Part shown: positions 7,562 to 16,494 of the stretch, piece by piece
How the letters are laid out: every line of letters starts with the position of its first letter
Numbering within the stretch: position 1 is the stretch's first letter
Assembly (NCBI RefSeq): GCF_029774175.1
Contig: NZ_CP103834.1
Location: forward strand, 816,501 to 880,500
DNA: 64,000 nt
Origin: Actinobacillus genomosp. 1
GTDB lineage: Bacteria; Pseudomonadota; Gammaproteobacteria; Enterobacterales; Pasteurellaceae
Direction of reading: 5' to 3'
The notes under the pieces: generated by a model
What the model was told of the DNA's origin: nothing
Databases searched by the model: none
Seen by the model: the letters and a program-made list of their open reading frames with translations, nothing else
Translations under genes and position numbers: made by a program

Positions 7562-9478
7562 TTATTTTTCAGCAGTTTGTGAATTTTTCTTAAAACTTGA
7601 CCGCTTACGATAAGAAACAGGCGGTTGAATTCGACTTAAATTTTGCAATTTCTGTCTTTCCGTATGCAATAACTCCGGAAGTTTACCGATTAATTCCGTC
7701 ATAAATTGCTGATAACTTGCTTGCTTTTTACTAATATCCGTCAATTGCATTTCCCAATGTGCGGTCATATCCGGCTGAGTTGCTTCATCCGGCAATGCAC
7801 TAATTAAAATCCGCCCAGCTTCCGTACTATGGATATTCCGCCCTTTTTTAACTAAAAATCCTCTCTTGAACAGCAACTCAATAATACCGGCACGCGTTGC
7901 TTCCGTCCCTAAACCGTCCGTTTCTCGCAATACTTTTTTGAGCTGTTTATCTTGTACAAAGCGCGCAATACCGGTCATTGCCGATAATAAACTTGCATCA
8001 GTAAAATGGCGAGGCGGCTGGGTTTTCTTACTGAAAATTTCACCTTTTTCACAATGTAATTGCTGTCCTTTTTTTACAACCGGCAACAATGGTTCTAACA
8101 CTTCATCACTGTCTTCTTTGCCTAATAATGCTTTCCAACCGGCAACAATCAAGTTTCGAGCTTGTGCATTAAAAACACCGCCGGCGATATCCAATACGAT
8201 TTTACCCTTGCGATATTCCGCATCCGGACAAAATTGCATTAAGTATTGACGAGCAATCAGTTGATAAATACGTTTTTCGTTTTCAGTTAGTTGTACCGAG
8301 CCTTGACGAGCGGTCGGAATAATAGCATGGTGCGCTTCCACTTTTTTATCATTCCAACAACGATTACGAATTTCCGGATTAACCGCCTCAGGTTTTTCTT
8401 TATATTCATCTAGGTGATGAGCAATTGCCGCCATTACTTTAAAACGATCGGCATAATGCTCATTCGGTAAATAACGGTTATCCGAACGAGGATAGGTAAT
8501 TAACTTATGCGTTTCGTATAGTTTCTGGCAAATATCTAACACCGCTTGCGCCGATAAACCGTAACGACGAGCCGCATCAATTTGTAGTACCGACAATGAG
8601 TAAGGCAGTGGTGCCGTTTCGGTTTCAATTTTATCTTGATAATCCGTTACTAATGCAGCTTTGTTAGTAATGCGCTTAACGACATTTTCCGCCAGACTTT
8701 TGGATAACACTCGCCCGTCTTCATCTTGATAATCTTCACAAGCCTTACTCGGTTGCCATTGTGCGGTAAAACGTTCTTGAGTTTCCGGCACCAAAATATG
8801 CGCCAATACTTCAAAATAATCTTTCGGCACAAAATTTTCTATTTCCAGATCTCGGCGTACAATTAAACCTAACACCGGCGTTTGAACACGCCCAACCGAC
8901 AATACACCTTGGTAACCTGCCCAACGCCCTTGTAAGGTATAAGCTCGCGTCATATTAATGCCATATAACCAATCCGCCCTTGCTCGTGCTAACGCAGAAG
9001 TCGCAAGCGGTATAAAATCACGATTATTTTGCAATTTATCAATTGCTTTTTTGACTGCACTTGGATTGAGATCACTCACCAAACAACGCTGAATCCGATT
9101 GCGCTTTTCCGCCGGTACATTTAGATAGCTGAACACTTCATCAACCAGCAGTTGTCCTTCTCTATCTGGGTCGCCGGCATTGACTAATACGTCCGCTTTT
9201 TTTACCAATTTTTCGACCGCTTTTAGCTGCTTCAACGTTTCTTTTTTCGGCACTAATTTCCATTGCTGCGGGACAATCGGCAAATGCTCCATTCGCCACA
9301 TTTTAAAACGTTCGTCGTAAATATCAGGTTCCGCTTGTTCCAATAAATGACCGATACACCAAGTTACCGTATCATTTTCGCCACATTGAATATAACCGTC
9401 ACCACGGGTATGCGGCTTCGGTAATACGTCTGCGATTGCTCTTGCCAAACTCGGTTTTTCCGCTAAAAATACTCTCAA
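7562..9478 (-). CDS. topB: DNA topoisomerase III
   Basis: A type IA topoisomerase of 638 residues if started at the TTG at 9476-9478. It opens RVFLAEKPSLARAIADVLP, the Toprim domain has NAGDPDREGQLL, and the catalytic tyrosine lies in LITYPRSDNRYLP. TopB decatenates replicating DNA and works with RecQ-type helicases. E. coli TopB begins MRLFIAEKPSLARAIADV, so the TTG aligns exactly with the family start. The in-frame ATG at 9497-9499 would add only seven residues, and longer starts look unlikely. The C-terminal tail is shorter than in E. coli (653 residues). Confidence 0.95.
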   Translation of the reverse strand: MRVFLAEKPSLARAIADVLPKPHTRGDGYIQCGENDTVTWCIGHLLEQAEPDIYDERFKMWRMEHLPIVPQQWKLVPKKETLKQLKAVEKLVKKADVLVNAGDPDREGQLLVDEVFSYLNVPAEKRNRIQRCLVSDLNPSAVKKAIDKLQNNRDFIPLATSALARARADWLYGINMTRAYTLQGRWAGYQGVLSVGRVQTPVLGLIVRRDLEIENFVPKDYFEVLAHILVPETQERFTAQWQPSKACEDYQDEDGRVLSKSLAENVVKRITNKAALVTDYQDKIETETAPLPYSLSVLQIDAARRYGLSAQAVLDICQKLYETHKLITYPRSDNRYLPNEHYADRFKVMAAIAHHLDEYKEKPEAVNPEIRNRCWNDKKVEAHHAIIPTARQGSVQLTENEKRIYQLIARQYLMQFCPDAEYRKGKIVLDIAGGVFNAQARNLIVAGWKALLGKEDSDEVLEPLLPVVKKGQQLHCEKGEIFSKKTQPPRHFTDASLLSAMTGIARFVQDKQLKKVLRETDGLGTEATRAGIIELLFKRGFLVKKGRNIHSTEAGRILISALPDEATQPDMTAHWEMQLTDISKKQASYQQFMTELIGKLPELLHTERQKLQNLSRIQPPVSYRKRSSFKKNSQTAEK

Positions 9479-9586
9479 AATTCTTTTCTCTGATATCATT
9501 CTGATTTTATTAATGAAAATTGTCTGATTTTTCTTTTTAAAAAGCAATAGCCTAACTACTGCGGCTTTTTTCAATCATCATTTTTA

Positions 9587-9604
9587 CTGTCATATAAATG
9601 TCAT
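9587..9604 (+). promoter_or_regulatory. Pho box upstream of alkaline phosphatase
   Basis: CTGTCATATAAATGTCAT consists of two TGTCAT-type half-sites spaced by 11 bases, very close to the PhoB consensus CTGTCAT-AWA-CTGTCAY. A -10-like ATAAAAT lies about ten bases downstream (9614-9620), as in E. coli Pho promoters, where the box replaces the -35. The gene begins at 9660. Confidence 0.82.
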
Positions 9605-9659
9605 AATTGATCCATAAAATACGCCTCGACTAAATAAATAGTCGATCTAAGGAGTAATT

Positions 9660-11105
9660 ATGAAATTATCTAAAATCGCGCTTGTTTTATTCGTAGGTGC
9701 AACTGTTCATCAAACCGCTATCGCGCAATCAACGACTACAGACGGTGCTAAAGCGAAAAATGTCATCTTATTAATTAGTGACGGTGCAGGCATTAATACT
9801 TGGAAAGCAGCGAGTTATTTTCGTCACGGCGCATTAGGCAAAGAAGTTTATGATCAATTTGATGTAAAATTATTTGCTTCTACTCACCCTCTCAATACTT
9901 CGACCAAACCGACTCACTCGTCAAAAAATTCCGTTAAATTTGATCCGAAAGAATTATGGAACAAAGATAAATCAAGCTATCAACATAAAGGTAATTTAAA
10001 CAATTACACTAGCTATTTCGGCGGATACGAATACGCCCAAACTAACTTTACCGATAGTGCCGCAGCGGCAACCGCATTAGCAAGCGGACATAAAACTTAT
10101 AATAATGCAATCAACTGGTCAAACGACGATACACGCCTAAAAAACATTGGTGAATATGTCGTTGAATCCGGTCGTGCGCTAGGTGTAATCAGCTCGGTAC
10201 AATGGAGCCATGCGACACCTGCCGGTTTCTTATCACATAATGTAAACCGTAACAATTATGCCGAAATCGCTAAAGAAGCGGTAACCTCCGGTACTGCATC
10301 GGTAATTATGGGAACCGGTCACCCATACTTTGATAAAAACGGTAAAGCAGTTCAACCGAAAGATGAAAAAGATTTCCGTTATGTCGGGGGAAAAGAAACT
10401 TGGGATAATTTAGTTGCAGGTAAAACCGACTATACGTTGATTGACAGTAAAGATGATTTTATTGCACTTGCCGAAGGTAAATTAGATTTTAAAGGTAAAA
10501 CGAAAATTTTAGGTACGGCACCGAATAACGCTACATTGCAATTTAACCGTTCCGGTGTGAGTGCGGGAGCATTACTCGAAAACCAACCTGATTTAGCTAC
10601 GATGACATTAGGCGCATTAAATGTTGTCAGCAAAAATGATAAAGGTTTCTTCTTAATGGTTGAAGGCGGTGCGGTGGACTGGGCGGCTCACGCTAATAAT
10701 CTACCTCGTATCGTGGAAGAGCAAATCGACTTTAACCTTGCGGTAGAAGCGGCGGTAAACTGGGTTGAGAAAAACAGTTCTTGGGATGAAACGTTACTTA
10801 TCGTGACGACCGACCATGGTAACGGCTTCTTACAAGGTCCGAATTCTAATGAAAAAATCTATTCGGAAATCGTAAATCAAGGTGCCGGCGCACTTCCTCT
10901 CGTACGTTGGTATTCAGATAACCATACCCGAGAATTAGTACCGGTATATGCGAAAGGTTTCGGTGCGAAACACTTCCTTGAAATTGCAAAACCGGAAGCC
11001 GGTTTAGGTACTTACTATAAAGCCCCAGCGGACAGCCAATTCTTTGTAGATAATACGGATATATTCCGTACCATGCTCAAAGCATTCGACATTAAAGCGG
11101 AATAA
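9660..11105 (+). CDS. phoA: Periplasmic alkaline phosphatase
   Basis: A 481-residue metal-dependent phosphomonoesterase of the alkaline phosphatase superfamily. Residues 1-22 are a Sec signal peptide, likely cut after AIA. Metal and catalytic features include D41 in LLISDGAG, nucleophile S133 in FTDSAAAATALASG, MVEGGAVDWAAHANN and VTTDHGNGF. It scavenges phosphate from organic esters in the periplasm. The GGAG ribosome site at 9650-9653 and the Pho box indicate induction by phosphate starvation. It is more divergent from E. coli PhoA than the housekeeping genes are from theirs, so the symbol follows function rather than confirmed orthology. Confidence 0.88.
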   Translation: MKLSKIALVLFVGATVHQTAIAQSTTTDGAKAKNVILLISDGAGINTWKAASYFRHGALGKEVYDQFDVKLFASTHPLNTSTKPTHSSKNSVKFDPKELWNKDKSSYQHKGNLNNYTSYFGGYEYAQTNFTDSAAAATALASGHKTYNNAINWSNDDTRLKNIGEYVVESGRALGVISSVQWSHATPAGFLSHNVNRNNYAEIAKEAVTSGTASVIMGTGHPYFDKNGKAVQPKDEKDFRYVGGKETWDNLVAGKTDYTLIDSKDDFIALAEGKLDFKGKTKILGTAPNNATLQFNRSGVSAGALLENQPDLATMTLGALNVVSKNDKGFFLMVEGGAVDWAAHANNLPRIVEEQIDFNLAVEAAVNWVEKNSSWDETLLIVTTDHGNGFLQGPNSNEKIYSEIVNQGAGALPLVRWYSDNHTRELVPVYAKGFGAKHFLEIAKPEAGLGTYYKAPADSQFFVDNTDIFRTMLKAFDIKAE

Positions 11106-11123
11106 TCGTTAAGCGATAAATAG

Positions 11124-11159
11124 AAAAACGCACCTTAGTATTTTAAGGTGCGTTTTTTT
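11124..11159. terminator. Bidirectional terminator, phoA and mepA
   Basis: ACGCACCTTA pairs with TAAGGTGCGT around a short loop, flanked by five A residues on the left and seven T residues on the right. It lies between the convergent ends of phoA and mepA; its right edge touches the mepA stop codon. Confidence 0.9.
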
Positions 11160-11988
11160 AATTAAGTCCTTGCGATGAAAGAATCATTTGGCATTGAACC
11201 GGCGGTGTCGGTAACACTTTCGGTTTAGATGCCGTCGAACCTGCCGGAGCCGGTTCAAACCACGAATACAGTTCCGAACCACAGCCATCACCTGCCGGAA
11301 TAGCCGTCTGATTTTCACAATTAGGTGCATTTTGCGGACAACTTAAACGTACGTGCATATGCGAATCATGTCCGTACCAAGGTCGTACCTTGCGTAACCA
11401 ATTTCGATCCGAACCGGCTGTATTGCACAATTTTACTTTAATTGCCGGATTGACAAAGATTCTATCCACTCTTGCATCTTGTGCCGCCAGTTTTACCATC
11501 ATCGCATGTTGCGGTGTCCATACGCTTTCATCAACCACCTGTGCATCGCGATTCACCATTAAAGTGGCTAAACCCGCCGGATTCTTCGCCGTTTGCTCGT
11601 CCATCGGACCGAACCTAAACCAAATATCCGCATCCAAGCCGGTTTGATGACTCGCATGACCGGAAGAAAAACGTCCGCCAGCCGGCATCCCCATATCGCC
11701 GATTAAGATTGGCGGTAATCCTGCCGCTTTAGTATTTTTGGCTAATCGTTGTAAAAAGGATAGTAAGTCCGGATGCCCATAAAAACGATTGCGAGCGGAA
11801 CGAATAACTTGATAACCATCTCCTTTTAATGCTAACGGCTGCGCACCGATAATACAACCGTTACTATAACCGCCGATAGGTTGTGCTTGTCCGGCAACCG
11901 GAGTACGAATTTGTTCCCAAACCGTCGCATGAGCAGAAGCGACCAACCCCAGAAAACTTGATAGCAAAAGCATTTTAAATCTTTTCAT
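11158..11988 (-). CDS. mepA: Penicillin-insensitive murein endopeptidase MepA
   Basis: A 276-residue M74-family zinc peptidase that cuts D-Ala-mDAP cross-links in periplasmic peptidoglycan. The metal and catalytic motifs SGHASHQTGLDADIWF (residues about 119-134) and WYGHDSHMHVRLSCP are intact. A signal peptide covers about residues 1-22 (MKRFKMLLLSSFLGLVASAHA). The chosen start, the ATG at 11986-11988, puts the signal peptide at the N terminus; 12 open upstream codons are disregarded. It follows aroC, as in Haemophilus, after an inverted uptake-signal pair. Confidence 0.94.
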   Translation of the reverse strand: MKRFKMLLLSSFLGLVASAHATVWEQIRTPVAGQAQPIGGYSNGCIIGAQPLALKGDGYQVIRSARNRFYGHPDLLSFLQRLAKNTKAAGLPPILIGDMGMPAGGRFSSGHASHQTGLDADIWFRFGPMDEQTAKNPAGLATLMVNRDAQVVDESVWTPQHAMMVKLAAQDARVDRIFVNPAIKVKLCNTAGSDRNWLRKVRPWYGHDSHMHVRLSCPQNAPNCENQTAIPAGDGCGSELYSWFEPAPAGSTASKPKVLPTPPVQCQMILSSQGLN

Positions 11989-12020
11989 TATTACACCTAG
12001 AAAAGTCAATGAATAAAAAA

Positions 12021-12066
12021 ACAAGCGGTCTTTTTTGCAGCATTTTTAGCAAAAAAGACCGCTTGT
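12021..12066 (-). terminator. Inverted uptake-signal pair between aroC and mepA
   Basis: ACAAGCGGTCTTTTTTGC at 12021-12038 is repeated in reverse complement ending at 12066, forming a long perfect stem with a T-rich flank. It contains two full ACAAGCGGTC uptake signals and lies 16 bases past the aroC stop. Confidence 0.75.
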
Positions 12067-12082
12067 TCGGATTATACCCGAC

Positions 12083-13165
12083 TTAACGGCATTGTGCTTT
12101 AAATCTAAGTAAATGGTCCAATAAAATAATCGCTGTCATCGCTTCTGCTATCGGTACTGCACGGATACCAACGCAAGGATCGTGGCGTCCTTTAGTGACC
12201 AATTCGACTTGTTCGTTATTTAAATTCACCGAACGTCCCGGTACCATAATACTGGAAGTCGGTTTCAATGCGAGATGCGCAATGATCGGCTGACCGGAAC
12301 TGATACCGCCTAAAATTCCGCCGGCGTGATTTGACACAAAACCTTGCGGCGTCATTTCATCACGATGTTGGCTACCTCGTTGCTCAACCACGTCAAAACC
12401 GTCACCGATTTCGACCGCCTTTACCGCATTGATCGACATCAACGCATGCGCCAAATCCGCATCTAAACGGTCAAACACCGGCTCGCCAAGCCCGACCGGT
12501 ACGTTCTCAGCAACTACTGTTAATTTCGCTCCGATAGAATCACCATCTTTTTTCAGCTCACGAATCAACTCGTCAAAGCCTTCTGCCGCCACCGGATCTG
12601 GGCAAAAAAACGGATTGCTTGCCACTTGTTGCCAATCGATTTTGCTGATGTCCGCTACCGTTTCAGGATTAATTTTCACATTACCGATTTGTGATAAATA
12701 ACCGCGTACTTCAATACCGAATTGCTCGCGTAAATATTTTTTGGCAATCGCACCGGCAGCAACACGCATTGCCGTTTCACGAGCGGAAGAACGCCCGCCT
12801 CCACGATAATCACGAATACCGTATTTTTGCTGATAGGTATAATCCGCATGTCCCGGACGGAATTTATCAGCAATATCGCCGTAATCTTTCGAACGCTGGT
12901 CAGCGTTTTTAATGATTAATCCGATACTGGTGCCGGTTGTTTTACCTTCAAATACGCCGGAAAGAATTTGTACTTCGTCATCTTCTCTACGAGGCGTGGT
13001 ATAACGTGAAGTTCCCGGTTTACGACGGTCTAAATCAGGCTGAATATCCGCTTCCGAAAGTGCCATATTCGGCGGAACACCGTCCACGATACAACCTAAT
13101 GCAATTCCGTGCGATTCACCGAATGTGGTTACTTTAAATAGTTGTCCAATGCTGTTGCCTGCCAT
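12083..13165 (-). CDS. aroC: Chorismate synthase
   Basis: A 360-residue FMN-dependent enzyme that converts EPSP to chorismate, the last step of the shikimate pathway. The family signatures GESHG (residues 17-21), YRGGGRSSARETAMRVAAGA and the C-terminal RHDPCVGIRAVPIAEAM are all present. It is 12 bases downstream of the second mechanosensitive channel gene and probably co-transcribed with it. Chorismate is also the precursor for menaquinone, and menE lies in the same cluster. Confidence 0.97.
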   Translation of the reverse strand: MAGNSIGQLFKVTTFGESHGIALGCIVDGVPPNMALSEADIQPDLDRRKPGTSRYTTPRREDDEVQILSGVFEGKTTGTSIGLIIKNADQRSKDYGDIADKFRPGHADYTYQQKYGIRDYRGGGRSSARETAMRVAAGAIAKKYLREQFGIEVRGYLSQIGNVKINPETVADISKIDWQQVASNPFFCPDPVAAEGFDELIRELKKDGDSIGAKLTVVAENVPVGLGEPVFDRLDADLAHALMSINAVKAVEIGDGFDVVEQRGSQHRDEMTPQGFVSNHAGGILGGISSGQPIIAHLALKPTSSIMVPGRSVNLNNEQVELVTKGRHDPCVGIRAVPIAEAMTAIILLDHLLRFKAQCR

Positions 13166-13177
13166 AATGCTTCCTTC

Positions 13178-16100
13178 TTATTTTGCTAAATTTTCACTAA
13201 ATTTGACCGCTTGTTGATCCGCTACCGAATGCATATTGACATCCAATTGTTTGAATGCGAATCGAATATGGTGCTGTTTTAATAATTCGGTAATCCGATA
13301 ATGTAAGAATGTTAGCGTTTCCGCTCGGTCGCCTAATTCTCCGACAAATACTTCGATTTCATGCTCCAACGCATTATCGTTGAAACGTAAAATATTGATT
13401 GCCGGTTTAGGTTCGGTCACTACCTTCGGAGCTTCATCGATAGCCTGTAAAATCAGCTCCCTTGCTTTTTGTAAATCATCTTCTAAATGAACGTTTAAGA
13501 AGAATTGCAAGCGAGTAATCGTATTATTTAACGTCCAGTTAATAAAACGATCCGTGACAAATGCCTGATTCGGCAACACCACTTCCATATTATCCGAATT
13601 GAGCAATGTGGTTGAACGTAAGCGAATTTTGGTAATAAAGCCGGTATGCTGCCCCACCGTGACTTTATCACCGACCCGAATCGGACGTTCGAATAATAAA
13701 ATCGAACCCGATACCACACTGCCGAAAATTTCTCGCACCCCGAAACCCAAACCGACTGACAATGCGGTAAAGATCCATTGAATTTTCGTCCAAGAAATCC
13801 CTAATGCCGAAAATGCCGATACACCGCCGATCGCAACAATCGTATAAATAAACATCGTAATAATAGTTTGCGGCGTACCTTTAGAAAATCTTATGCGAGA
13901 AAAAAGAATAACTTCTAAAATACCGGCGATATTTTTGACTAATACGTAAGTGACTACCACATATAAGAATGCTCGCATCAGATTGAGTAATGTGATTGAC
14001 TCGACCTTGGTACCGTCATTGCTTTCAAAAAGAATCACACCGTCCAGATAATAAGCGATACTAATCAGATCAGACCATACGATATACAGTAAGACGAATA
14101 GTACCACCCAGCCGATTAAATCCGTCACTCGCAGAATCTGCTGATTCACGACCGAGAGCTTAATCGACTCTTCTTCCTTAATTTCATCCTTATGAGCGTG
14201 ATCCGCCGCTTGTTCTCTGATTTTTTGACGTTTTTCTTGCAAACGTCGATAAGCTAAACGGCGAGCGGAAATCGTGACTGCTCGGTACGCGAAATAACGC
14301 CCGAATACCCAAATCAGCACCACAAAATAGCTATTCAATAAATGTGTAATCAGATAAATAGCGGTGTAGTAATAGCCGAGTACAATTAGTACAATCAATG
14401 AAATCGGCACGACGATCAATACTAAGCGCAGTAGTTTAAATAAACTGACATTACGAATCGTACCGTCTTCGGTTTTCGCATTTTGATATTCGGTAATCCC
14501 TCTATCTAATAAAGGACGAACCACAAAAAGACATAAAGCGAGTGCGACAATCGACATTACTTGTCCGATAACATCATTCGGATACCCAATCGTTTCAATT
14601 TGTGACGGAATCGAAGAGATCAATAATAAGCCGATAATCCAAATCGATTGTTTAATAATACGTTGGAAAATACGGTTACTTTGTTGCGGCATACCAAAGT
14701 GACGATAAGCCAAGCCGTTCGGACGTAATAACGATAAAACCGTTGCAAAAAACCACCAATATAAAGTTAAGCGTAATCCCCAACGCCATGCGGCAATCGG
14801 ATCATTAAAAAATAAGAATGCAATCACATTATAGGCGGTAAAAAACATTAGCGTACCGGGTAAAGCCAACAACAATGTCCAAAACATCGCTTCCGGCGTG
14901 TACCAATGGCTATCGTTTTTTAAGGTATTGACATGACTTGCAATGTGAAACAAGCGGTCTTTTATCGCTTTCTTTTTCCAATTCAATAAAAACGAAATCA
15001 GCAAAAATATCCCGGTAAAAAGGACCGTAGGTAAAATATTCTTACTGACATTACTGAAACTGACGTATTTAGTAAGCTCCGCCATTTCTGAAAACGCTAA
15101 TTTAGGAAAAGCCTTAATCCAATCCAACCCCATCGGGTTATTGCTGTTTACCCAGAAACTTTGTTGCTGTAATTTACGTTGTAAAGCCCCGCTAATCGCA
15201 CCGATTTGCTTCTGATTATTTTCAATATTAATCGAAACATTTAGCTGGCTATTAAGCGATTTAATAATATCGTCCAGTAACTTTTGGCGTTCTTTGAGTA
15301 GCTTATTCAACGCTTGATGTTCTTCATTAGTCAGCGGTTCTTCAAGCGATTGCGTAAGCGTTTTTATATACTCTTCAAGCGTATAAATTTGATCTCGTTG
15401 CTGAGAATATTCGAAAATATGCACACGTACATTGGCTATCGAAGTCGCTAACTCATTATTCAGCTTTGCCGTCGGTAAGGCTTGCATCTGCTGGTTAATC
15501 ACTTTAGAAAGCACAAGCGTACCTTGTAATGCACTGATCTGTTCTTCAATATTACGCTGGGTTTGAGTTAAACCCTCCAAAATATTTTTAGTACGTAAAT
15601 CATCTTGAGAAAGTGTGTTAAGCAGTTGCGTCTGTTTTACTAAAAATTGACTTAACTCGCGATTATGCTCCAATTCATCTTGAATCAGGAAATTCTGAAT
15701 CTCGTTTTTAACTTGTTGGCTTTCTACTTGTTGCGCCTTTTGCTCCGAAACTCTAAGGCGTTTAGCATTCAACACTTCTTGTAAAACGGATAATTGTTTT
15801 TGTAAGAGTTGTTGTTTAGCCGCCGCTTCACTACGCTTTTCTTCGTCCAGCTCGATTAATTTTTCCGCATTAGTGGTTAATAACGTATTAAATCTATTAT
15901 TGGCGTCAATGTAGTCTAACTCCGCATCCCATCTGTCTATTGCGGATTTATTCGATTGATTATTCACCTTCAAGCGGGTAATTTCTTGCGTTCTGGCAAG
16001 ATTTTCGTCCGTTATTTTCGGATTATTAATTAATAAATTACGATTATTCGAGACACGACTGTCCAATTCCCCCAGCGTTACTTGTACCGCTTGAAGCTGC

Positions 16101-16477
16101 GATTGTATATCCGCTTGTTTTTGACTCAATTCATCAAGCGAAAGCGAGTCAAACTCACTCTGTTTAAGTGAGTCTGTCGCTTCTTTATAATCTTTGATAC
16201 GAGCCTCAATCTCGAGCAATTCTTGCGGCAATTTTTGTAGCTGTTTTTCTAAAGCCTCAATATCAGCTTTCTGCTTTTTGGCTTGCTCTATAAATTGCAA
16301 AGTCGTACCTAGCGTTTGTGAATCTACGTTAGTCGTCGCTTCGGCTTCAATCGTACCCGATTTAAACGCACTAATTTGATTTCTAACGCTTTCCTCAACC
16401 GCCTGATCTTGGGTCGTTTCCGCCCAAGTTAAGGGAGCAAAAAATAAGATTAACCACCACGCTTTGTTAAACATCAT
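13178..16477 (-). CDS. Large MscK/MscM-type mechanosensitive channel (second of tandem pair)
   Basis: A 1099-residue inner-membrane channel. It has a signal peptide (residues 1-19), a long periplasmic coiled-coil region (about 20-470), roughly eleven membrane helices and a C-terminal MscS core whose pore helix lies near SALSVGLGFGVREIFGS with the following FERPIRVGD. Such channels release solutes on hypo-osmotic shock. E. coli MscK and MscM are 1120 and 1107 residues; orthology to one or the other cannot be settled by eye. It is 17 bases downstream of a paralogue and shares TQRNIEEQISALQGTLVLS with it. Confidence 0.9.
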   Translation of the reverse strand: MMFNKAWWLILFFAPLTWAETTQDQAVEESVRNQISAFKSGTIEAEATTNVDSQTLGTTLQFIEQAKKQKADIEALEKQLQKLPQELLEIEARIKDYKEATDSLKQSEFDSLSLDELSQKQADIQSQLQAVQVTLGELDSRVSNNRNLLINNPKITDENLARTQEITRLKVNNQSNKSAIDRWDAELDYIDANNRFNTLLTTNAEKLIELDEEKRSEAAAKQQLLQKQLSVLQEVLNAKRLRVSEQKAQQVESQQVKNEIQNFLIQDELEHNRELSQFLVKQTQLLNTLSQDDLRTKNILEGLTQTQRNIEEQISALQGTLVLSKVINQQMQALPTAKLNNELATSIANVRVHIFEYSQQRDQIYTLEEYIKTLTQSLEEPLTNEEHQALNKLLKERQKLLDDIIKSLNSQLNVSINIENNQKQIGAISGALQRKLQQQSFWVNSNNPMGLDWIKAFPKLAFSEMAELTKYVSFSNVSKNILPTVLFTGIFLLISFLLNWKKKAIKDRLFHIASHVNTLKNDSHWYTPEAMFWTLLLALPGTLMFFTAYNVIAFLFFNDPIAAWRWGLRLTLYWWFFATVLSLLRPNGLAYRHFGMPQQSNRIFQRIIKQSIWIIGLLLISSIPSQIETIGYPNDVIGQVMSIVALALCLFVVRPLLDRGITEYQNAKTEDGTIRNVSLFKLLRLVLIVVPISLIVLIVLGYYYTAIYLITHLLNSYFVVLIWVFGRYFAYRAVTISARRLAYRRLQEKRQKIREQAADHAHKDEIKEEESIKLSVVNQQILRVTDLIGWVVLFVLLYIVWSDLISIAYYLDGVILFESNDGTKVESITLLNLMRAFLYVVVTYVLVKNIAGILEVILFSRIRFSKGTPQTIITMFIYTIVAIGGVSAFSALGISWTKIQWIFTALSVGLGFGVREIFGSVVSGSILLFERPIRVGDKVTVGQHTGFITKIRLRSTTLLNSDNMEVVLPNQAFVTDRFINWTLNNTITRLQFFLNVHLEDDLQKARELILQAIDEAPKVVTEPKPAINILRFNDNALEHEIEVFVGELGDRAETLTFLHYRITELLKQHHIRFAFKQLDVNMHSVADQQAVKFSENLAK

Positions 16478-16494
16478 GGATAAAACCCTGTTCC

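Noticed and set aside
7562..9574. Longer topB with an N-terminal extension
   Set aside because: The extra 32 residues are basic and hydrophobic, absent from the family, and come before the conserved start.
12676..12912. Small ORFs inside aroC on both strands
   Set aside because: They lie fully within the conserved aroC frame and have no ribosome sites or recognisable products.
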